48,196 nucleotides of DNA, from assembly GCA_027451885.1 (NCBI GenBank), contig DAIDHX010000053.1:1-48196 (forward strand), in the 5' to 3' direction. Position numbers and translations under genes: made by a program. The stretch is from Planctomycetales bacterium. Its GTDB lineage: Bacteria; Planctomycetota; Planctomycetia; Isosphaerales; Isosphaeraceae. Positions 42,803-48,196 of the stretch are shown here, piece after piece. The stretch's first letter is position 1, and every line of letters starts with the position of its first letter. The notes under the pieces are model-generated. The model was not told the origin of the DNA. It ran no database searches and saw only the letters and a list, made by a program, of their open reading frames with translations.

Positions 42803-44352
42803 GGAACGCGCACCGTGTGCTGTTCGATCTCGCCCCCGACGAGCCGGTCAAGCCGGATGACGGCCTGCGCGTGCTCGTCGTGCTGGTTGAGCAGCTTGAC
42901 GGCCTGCTCGGCGGACTGGATGGCGGTGTCGTCGATGGCGGCGATGACGTCGTTCGGGCGAGCGACGTTCGCCAGGGGGCTTGATTCGTCCACGCGGACC
43001 ACGAGCGCCCCTTTCATGCCTTCAGGAAGCTGGATCTGGCGTGCGCGCTCGGCGTCGAGGGTGGCGAGCTCGAGCCCAAGCGCGAACGAGGCCGTGGCCT
43101 TTGGCCGGTCGGGCCTGCGCACGAGGCCCTCCTGCCCTGGCTGAGCGGCGGGCTCGCGTGGATGATCCGATTCCGGGAACATCTGCTCGCGCTCGCCGAC
43201 CTTGACGCGCAGTTTCTGCTCGTGCCGATCACGCCAGATCACGATCTCAGCCGCCGAGCCCACCGGAGACATCGACACGCGATTGATCAGTTCGTTCAGA
43301 TCCTCGATCTCCGCGCCGGCGTAACGGAGCACGACATCGCCGTCTCGGATTCCAGCAAGCGCGGCGGGAGATCCCGCGTGGACCTTGTCGATGAGGGCGC
43401 CCCGGGGCCGCTCGAGACCGAGCGCAACGGCCTCTTCCTCGCGAAATTCCGAATGCAGGTCGACGCCGAGCGCGCCTCGGATCACGCGCCCGTGGGCCAG
43501 AAGCTCGTCCATGATCCAGCGCGCGAGTTTGATCGGGATGCTAAACCCAACCCCTTCGTTGCCTCCGCCGTTCGAGGCGATCGAGTTGTTGATGCCGATC
43601 ACCTCGCCCTTGAGGTTCACAAGCGGCCCGCCTGAGTTCCCCGGGTTGATCGCGGCGTCGGTCTGGAGAAAATCCTGATTCTTGACTTCCTTGAGCTCCT
43701 CCATGTGCCGGCCCAGGGCGCTGATGATCCCCTGGCTCACCGAGTGCGTTAGCCCAAACGGGCTGCCGAGGGCCAGCACCCACTCACCGACCGCAAGCGC
43801 GTCGCTATCCCCCATCCGGGCCGCGGGCAGGTCATCGCGATCGAGCGCCAGCACGGCGATATCGCCCTCCGAATCCTGCAGGATCCGAGTCGGTCGCAGC
43901 GTGCGCCCATCCTGGAGATAGATGCGGATCTTCGCGGGCTTCGCACCATCCACCACATGATGGTTCGTCAGAACATAAAGCCCCTGAGCCCTGGCGCTTC
44001 GGACAATCACCCCAGAGCCGGTCTCCTCGAACTGGCGGGTGCGCCTGGTTTCGTCGTTGCGTGCGGTCTTGTGGGCGATGATGTGAACCACGGTCGGCGA
44101 GACGGCCCTGGCCACGAGCTCGAACGTCCGGTTCACCTGTTGAAATTGCGTAAACTGCCTGGCAAGCGTTTCGTAAATCTCATCGTCGGCTTGCTTTCGG
44201 CTTTCAGCTCGATTTGCGCCGACGGCGGTGCGGGTGATGTTGGCGGCCTGGCCCAGGAGGGTGGGACCGGTACGGCAAAGCACGCCGCCGGCGATCAGGC
44301 CCGCCCCGAATGTCAACGCGGTCAGGAGGACCGAGGACGTTCGACGACGCAT
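42799..44352 (-). CDS. HtrA/DegP-like periplasmic serine protease with two PDZ domains
   Basis: The 517-residue protein begins with a signal peptide or anchor (MRRRTSSVLLTALTFGAGLI followed by AGGVLCRTG). The trypsin-like domain has LTNHHVVDGAKP (His near 131), GDIAVLALDRDDLP (Asp near 165) and TDAAINPGNSGGPLVNLKGE (Ser near 240), so the catalytic triad is complete. Two PDZ domains follow: one with AGSPAALAGIRDGDVVLRYA, one with DESSPLANVARPNDVIAAID and LLNQHDEHAQAVIRLDRL. The family degrades misfolded envelope proteins. I chose ATG at 44352, with GGAG about 12 bases upstream; an in-frame longer reading up to 44472 has no signal-peptide logic. The stop overlaps trpD by four bases. Confidence 0.93.
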   Translation of the reverse strand: MRRRTSSVLLTALTFGAGLIAGGVLCRTGPTLLGQAANITRTAVGANRAESRKQADDEIYETLARQFTQFQQVNRTFELVARAVSPTVVHIIAHKTARNDETRRTRQFEETGSGVIVRSARAQGLYVLTNHHVVDGAKPAKIRIYLQDGRTLRPTRILQDSEGDIAVLALDRDDLPAARMGDSDALAVGEWVLALGSPFGLTHSVSQGIISALGRHMEELKEVKNQDFLQTDAAINPGNSGGPLVNLKGEVIGINNSIASNGGGNEGVGFSIPIKLARWIMDELLAHGRVIRGALGVDLHSEFREEEAVALGLERPRGALIDKVHAGSPAALAGIRDGDVVLRYAGAEIEDLNELINRVSMSPVGSAAEIVIWRDRHEQKLRVKVGEREQMFPESDHPREPAAQPGQEGLVRRPDRPKATASFALGLELATLDAERARQIQLPEGMKGALVVRVDESSPLANVARPNDVIAAIDDTAIQSAEQAVKLLNQHDEHAQAVIRLDRLVGGEIEQHTVRVP

Positions 44353-44520
44353 GGAGCAATCTCCAACCCCTGGCAGCGGGGCGCGTGGGTAGGTCGTTCC
44401 CTGGCTCGTGTTCCATCCCGACCGGGCGGAAGCATCCGATGAAATATATCGCTCGGAGAAGGGCGGCGTCAAAGAACCGCTCGAAACCGCGAGGATTGGT
44501 GGGTCGGTCGCGGCGGGCGC

Positions 44521-44548
44521 AAAAAAACCGCCGGCTTCGTGCCGGCGG
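44521..44548 (-). terminator. Rho-independent terminator of the DksA/TraR-type gene
   Basis: On the minus strand an 8-base stem CCGCCGGC / GCCGGCGG (44541-44548 and 44528-44535) with a 5-base loop is followed by seven T (A-run 44521-44527). It lies about 30 bases after the stop of the zinc finger gene and is oriented to end it. Confidence 0.9.
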
Positions 44549-44580
44549 CTGTGGGTCAGGCTGGGTCGAACGAGGCGGCC

Positions 44581-45066
44581 TTAACGGCCGGACTCGCTGT
44601 AGTCCATCTCGAAGTCGCTCAGGTTGATGCGGGACTCGCCCTCACCTTCCTCCATCGGCTTCTCGAAGACCTTGGCCCAGCGCCGCGAGTCTGCATCAAG
44701 GAACCGCCCTTGCCCCGTGCGCTCGTTCTCGCGCTGGCAGTCGATGCAGCTATTTGTGTAGGGCAAGGCGTTCAGGCGCTGCTCGTTGATCTTGCCGCCG
44801 CAGTATTCGCACCGGCCGTACATTCCCGCGGCGATCCGTTCCAGGGCGTGTTCGATCTGGCCCAGCTCGCGGCTTTCAATCTCGACGAGCTGCGAGCAGA
44901 TCTCTTCGTTGGCCGAGTCGATGGCGGCGTCAACGTTGTCGCCCACAGGGTTCGAGTCCGCGAATTTGCGGAAGCTATCGAGGTCGCCATCGAGGGCCCG
45001 CCTGAGTGCATCGCGGCGCGCGATCAGGCGAGAAGTCAGTCGAACCAATGCATCTTTGCGGGCCAT
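44581..45066 (-). CDS. DksA/TraR-family C4 zinc finger protein
   Basis: The 161-residue product has a helical hairpin from about residues 5 to 85 (RKDALVRLTSRLIARRDALR, then SANEEICSQLVEIESRELGQ) and then a four-cysteine zinc finger, CEYCGGKINEQRLNALPYTN followed by SCIDCQRENER. This is the DksA/TraR arrangement. The acidic DxxDxA tip of true DksA is not obvious (SNPVGDNVDAAIDSANEE), so an action on RNA polymerase with ppGpp is possible but not assured. The acidic C-terminal tail (EKPMEEGEGESRINLSDFEM) is longer than usual. It is followed by a strong terminator. There is about 450 bases of upstream sequence without another gene. Confidence 0.88.
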   Translation of the reverse strand: MARKDALVRLTSRLIARRDALRRALDGDLDSFRKFADSNPVGDNVDAAIDSANEEICSQLVEIESRELGQIEHALERIAAGMYGRCEYCGGKINEQRLNALPYTNSCIDCQRENERTGQGRFLDADSRRWAKVFEKPMEEGEGESRINLSDFEMDYSESGR

Positions 45067-45518
45067 AGCACACCTCCAGATGTACGTCTTCGAGGATCGC
45101 AGGGGGCTGGGATTGTTCCTTCAAACCCGCCTTGCCAGCATGACCCAGACGAGAGAGTGACACCAAAAGTTCGAAAAAAGACCGAGTGCTCAAATCGGCT
45201 TAATCGAGCAACTCGCAACCCATCCTCGCAGGACAAAGCCGAATGAGAGGCGATCACCCAATCGCACCCACTCGACCTACAGGCACATTATGCGCCACAG
45301 ACAAGGGAGCTGAGCCACGCGGCCCACTGCTCATGGAATACTACGTCGTGAGCGGCCAAGGGGTTGCCAAAAATCGAGGAAAATCGGATCGGCTTCCTGG
45401 GAAACGGTTGAGCGTATGACACAAGTCCTTTCGTCGCTCCGGGGTCCATCGTCCGTTTTCTTGGGGCGGGCAGTACGGCGAGGTCGAACAGCAAGCCGCA
45501 AGGGGGGATGCGCCGATC
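45067..45518. other. 452-base intergenic region
   Basis: This lies between the DksA/TraR-type gene start and the stop of the next minus-strand gene upstream. Short frames in it lack homology and ribosome binding sites. The promoter for the zinc finger gene must lie here or further upstream; I could not place it. No RNA gene was recognised. Confidence 0.4.
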
Positions 45519-47126
45519 TTAGCGGACGTTGCCCGGGGTCCGAATGCTCGATCGCGGGAGGGTATAATCCGACACGACCCTGGGCCTGAGCTCACCCGAA
45601 GAATGCAGCAGATTTACAAAACGGATGTGCTTTGTGTCAAGATACTGCCATTGTTCGATCATGCGCCCCTTGGTTCCGATGAAATGGATTTGATCGGGAT
45701 TACCGCCTAGTCTGCGCTTGACCTCGTCGGCGGTAAGACCACGCAAGCCTTGTGAACCTCCCTCATCGCCGCTCGCGCGTGCCTGTGTCTCGGAGCCCGC
45801 CTGGGGAGCCATGAGTTGCCATTCGTTCTTGACCTTGTGATAACCGCGGGTGCGAAACGCCTGTTCCAGCTCCGGCAGCTTGGGATCGGCGGCCCAGGCC
45901 TGGCGCAGGAGCTCGAGGGCGTTCGCCCGGTCGTCCGCCAGCTCTTCATGCAACAATGCAAGGTTGAGCGCACCTTCGGCGTCGGTTTTGCTCAACCGTT
46001 CACGGCGGATTCGGAGCCAGGTGGCCAGAATCTCCCGGGCTTCGTCCCCTTTATTGAGCGACTCGCGGAGCAAGCTGGCGAGCTTGCGCAGGTCAGTGAG
46101 CCGGAGCTCGGCGAGGTTTTCGCGGGCGTGGGCGACGACGCGATCGACGATTCGCTCGGCGAGCTGGGGTCGTTCGGGGAGTGTGGATTGGAGCTCGGCC
46201 CGGGTGTCGAGTGCATGGGCGAGATCGGGGAGGGGCTCGAGTTCGCGGGCGCGTTCGGTGGCATCGGCCCAGAGCCGGCGGTCGAAGGCGCGCTGGGCCG
46301 CGGTGGGGGCGGTGCGATAGGAATCCTCGGGGTTGTTCTCGTAGGCGTCGAGCCAGCGTTTGAGGTCGTAGCGGGCGGAGTCGCGGTCGGTGGCGGCGGC
46401 GGGCAGGAATTCGTCGATGAGTCGGAGCACGGCCTTGAGCTCTTCCAGGCTGCGTGCGGAGGCGAGCCGCGCTCGAATGGCCTTGTGTGCGAGGGCGTTG
46501 GTTTCGACCCTGGGCGCGCCCCTGCGCTGGCCGTCCCGCGCCAGCGCGAGCCAGCGCGCGGGGGCGTCGACCGAGCGGTGTGCCAGGTCGGCCTCGATCC
46601 GAAGCGCCTCGCCCTCGATCGCGCGGCCGCGCCTGAGCAGGGCTTCATCTTTGAAGTCACGCCCGCGTGCGATCGCCCAGTCAGCCCAGCGCCTGCGGGT
46701 TTCGTAGTCGCGCGGGCCCAGTTCCGAGATGCCGCGTTCGAGCCGATCCAGGTCGGGCGGCATCACCGAGATCGCCTTGACCTCGACAAAGACGCCCGAG
46801 CCCTCTCCGCGGAGTACGCCTCTGGCCACAACGGCGAAGGGCCGTCCTGTTTCACGAGGGCGCAGGTCGCGAGGCACGCGGAGCTCGACCCGGGTTCGCT
46901 TGAGGCGGATCTCATCCGGCGTCCGGCCCTGGCGTTCGACATAAAAAGCAACCCGGTCATCGATCTGGATTTCGCGCCCGATGAGGTCGCGCCGGCGCTC
47001 GAGGTCGGCGGGCTCGACGGCGATCGGATCGGCGTTTCCCTGGGCCCGGGCCGGCCTGGACGCGCCTGCCCAGAAGACTGATGCCAGCAGGAGTGTCAGG
47101 CACAAGAACCTGGCGCGTCGGCTCAT
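45519..47126 (-). CDS. Exported helical-repeat protein of unknown function
   Basis: The 535-residue product starts with a signal peptide (MSRRARFLCLTLLLASVFWA followed by GASRPARAQG). A beta region at about 35-115 (RRRDLIGREIQIDDRVAFYV and VELRVPRDLRPRE) is followed by a long helical part with TPR-like repeats (LERGISELGPRDYETRRRWA, ALNLALLHEELADDRANALE, LLRQAWAADPKLPELEQAFR) and a C-terminal region ending with LTADEVKRRLGGNPDQIHFI and RMIEQWQYLDTKHIRFVNL. No enzyme motif is visible. It overlaps the upstream gene by four bases (ATGA at 47123-47126), so the two are translated together. I chose this start for that overlap and for the signal peptide. It is probably a periplasmic scaffold protein; the family is not recognised. 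Confidence 0.72.
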   Translation of the reverse strand: MSRRARFLCLTLLLASVFWAGASRPARAQGNADPIAVEPADLERRRDLIGREIQIDDRVAFYVERQGRTPDEIRLKRTRVELRVPRDLRPRETGRPFAVVARGVLRGEGSGVFVEVKAISVMPPDLDRLERGISELGPRDYETRRRWADWAIARGRDFKDEALLRRGRAIEGEALRIEADLAHRSVDAPARWLALARDGQRRGAPRVETNALAHKAIRARLASARSLEELKAVLRLIDEFLPAAATDRDSARYDLKRWLDAYENNPEDSYRTAPTAAQRAFDRRLWADATERARELEPLPDLAHALDTRAELQSTLPERPQLAERIVDRVVAHARENLAELRLTDLRKLASLLRESLNKGDEAREILATWLRIRRERLSKTDAEGALNLALLHEELADDRANALELLRQAWAADPKLPELEQAFRTRGYHKVKNEWQLMAPQAGSETQARASGDEGGSQGLRGLTADEVKRRLGGNPDQIHFIGTKGRMIEQWQYLDTKHIRFVNLLHSSGELRPRVVSDYTLPRSSIRTPGNVR

Positions 47127-48196
47127 TGCGCTTTCTCCTGGTCGGGGGCGAAGTCGTTCGCGCTCGGCCAACCGAGGGCCTCGAGCGCCTTCTTGCGGGT
47201 GATGTAGACGCCGCTGTCCGGCTCAAATCGGACGATCCAGGCGTCCCGGGCGGCGTCGTAGCCGAATTCCGCAAGATGGGCGCCGAAAATGACCCGGGCG
47301 CCGACCTTGGGCTGGGAGAGCTCGAACAGTTTGAAGCCTTCGAGATCGATCCGCGCGTAGCGTTCGGGTGCGCCTGAGGAGGCATCGCGCAGGCTGCCGG
47401 CCTCGCCCTCGGGAAAGATCAGGTAACCGAGCTCGTAGGTTGAGCTGCCCCCCTCGCCCGGCCGGCCTGAGATCGTCGTATCGATGATGACCGAACGCCC
47501 CTTGTAAAGATCCTTGAACCGGCCTGGCCACTGGTCGGGGCTGGTGCGACCGGCCTCCGAGAGGATTTCCTCGAGAGAATGGGGCGCGAGCGAGACAAAG
47601 ATCTCGGCCTGGGTGGCGGAATCGCGAATGAGATCGGCGTCCTCGACCGCGCCACCGAGCGCGTCGACGGCGATCCTGGCGGCGGAGAGGAGCTGGTATG
47701 CCCTGTCGAAATTGCCTTCATCGAGCGCGGGGATGCCCTCGCGTTTGCCGCGCTCGGCGGTGAGGGGGTATTCGCTGCGTTCGGCGAGCCGGTAGCGCCA
47801 GCCCGCCGCCGCGATCACGGACACGGCGACCGCGGCGAACACGAGCTTGAGCCTGCGCGACCGCCGCTGGGCTTCCAGCCGGCGGGGATCGATCTCGATC
47901 ACCCGCTCCGCGACCGGCTCCGGCTGGGGGGGCCGGGGCGCAGGCTGTTGCCGCCTCGCCCCGGTCGGCGTGGCATCCCGCGGAGCGGTTTTGGGCCTGG
48001 CCGGGCGCCTGGGCCTGGGTTCAGCCATCTCAGCCGCGGCGGCGGCGGCGGGGTCCAGGCTCGGGCGCGGCCGTTCCGCGGGCCGAGCCGGCGCTGACGG
48101 GGACGACTCCCCCCGCTCCGCCGCCAGTTCGTCCTCCCACAGAATCTCAGCGTCGCTCGCCCCGGCCGCCAGTTCGTCGTGCTCGACCGCAACATT
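47123..48196 (-). CDS. Single-span membrane protein with tandem pair partner (5' end beyond window)
   Basis: The minus-strand frame stays open from the stop at 47123 to the right edge, so the gene probably begins outside the window; ATG at 48028 is an internal Met or a possible shorter start. What is visible is a Pro/Arg/Ala-rich N-terminal cytoplasmic tail, a membrane span (LKLVFAAVAVSVIAAAGWRY), then an extracytoplasmic region with NFDRAYQLLSAARIAVDALG and YKGRSVIIDTTISGRPGEGG. The latter resembles the beta region of the partner encoded downstream (VAFYVERQGRTPDEIRLKR), suggesting the two proteins share a related domain. The gene overlaps that partner by four bases. I do not recognise a family. 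The upstream residues are rich in Ala, Glu and Asp. Confidence 0.7.
   Translation of the reverse strand, partial: NVAVEHDELAAGASDAEILWEDELAAERGESSPSAPARPAERPRPSLDPAAAAAAEMAEPRPRRPARPKTAPRDATPTGARRQQPAPRPPQPEPVAERVIEIDPRRLEAQRRSRRLKLVFAAVAVSVIAAAGWRYRLAERSEYPLTAERGKREGIPALDEGNFDRAYQLLSAARIAVDALGGAVEDADLIRDSATQAEIFVSLAPHSLEEILSEAGRTSPDQWPGRFKDLYKGRSVIIDTTISGRPGEGGSSTYELGYLIFPEGEAGSLRDASSGAPERYARIDLEGFKLFELSQPKVGARVIFGAHLAEFGYDAARDAWIVRFEPDSGVYITRKKALEALGWPSANDFAPDQEKAQ

Noticed and set aside
1-48196. CRISPR array, rRNA, tmRNA, SRP RNA or replication origin
   Set aside because: No regularly spaced repeat, no conserved RNA core and no DnaA-box cluster was recognised on reading both strands; subtle RNAs could be missed without covariance models.

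Overview
The window looks like chromosomal DNA of a planctomycete, most likely from an Isosphaeraceae-like lineage. The grounds are strong GC-rich codon bias, an N-terminal LEPLEGR-type motif on a beta-rich exported protein (left edge), a BlaI/M56-peptidase pair whose sensor part is made of carboxypeptidase-regulatory-like repeats, a Rho factor with a long Arg/Glu-rich N-terminal extension, a planctomycete-style recombinase remnant, and many exported or coiled-coil proteins of the sort common in that phylum. The lineage is inferred from motif recognition, not from a database search.

Layout. 1-6.2 kb: an exported beta-repeat protein cut by the window edge, then a giant protein with three amidohydrolase-like domains of which only the middle one keeps its metal ligands. 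6.2-14.8 kb: a degenerate response-regulator receiver, a lipid A-type acyltransferase, a Gfo/Idh/MocA oxidoreductase, TyrRS, a CPBP intramembrane protease, a 0.9-kb stretch with a strong orphan terminator, and the glycogen debranching enzyme GlgX. 14.9-20.6 kb: a genomic island abutting tRNA-Asn(GTT). 20.8-32.3 kb: a ribbon-helix-helix protein, a GbsR/MarR-like regulator, citrate synthase, a coiled-coil membrane protein, DNA polymerase I, then coaE-rho-ribH. 32.3-35.8 kb: an exported HExxH protein, a STAS protein, a rhomboid protease and a GNAT enzyme. 35.9-41.7 kb: blaI, an M56 sensor protease and a partial duplicate of it. 41.8-48.2 kb: trpD overlapped by an HtrA-like protease, a DksA/TraR-type zinc finger protein, and two exported or membrane proteins in an overlapping pair that runs off the right edge.

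The island is the most unusual part. Reading right to left (minus strand) it holds the C-terminal 60% of a BREX Lon-like protease gene (brxL), then an Apea-type HEPN protein, a 101-residue protein, a helix-hairpin-helix 8-oxoguanine-type DNA glycosylase/lyase, an Nmad2 (nucleotide-modification-associated) protein with an extra C-terminal domain, and a truncated excisionase-fold antitoxin. Spacings of about 18-45 bases indicate one operon. brxL is cut exactly where a serine-recombinase C-terminal fragment, on the opposite strand, begins; it also has a nonsense codon and a frameshift. The Nmad2 and antitoxin genes carry single-base homopolymer frameshifts, while the HEPN, small and glycosylase genes are open. 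I read this as the tail of a BREX island whose core was deleted, leaving a candidate base-modification-sensing accessory module of HEPN RNase, DNA glycosylase and Nmad2. I know of no described system with this composition.

The flanking housekeeping genes show no frameshifts, so the lesions look like decay of the island, although homopolymer errors in the assembly need to be excluded.
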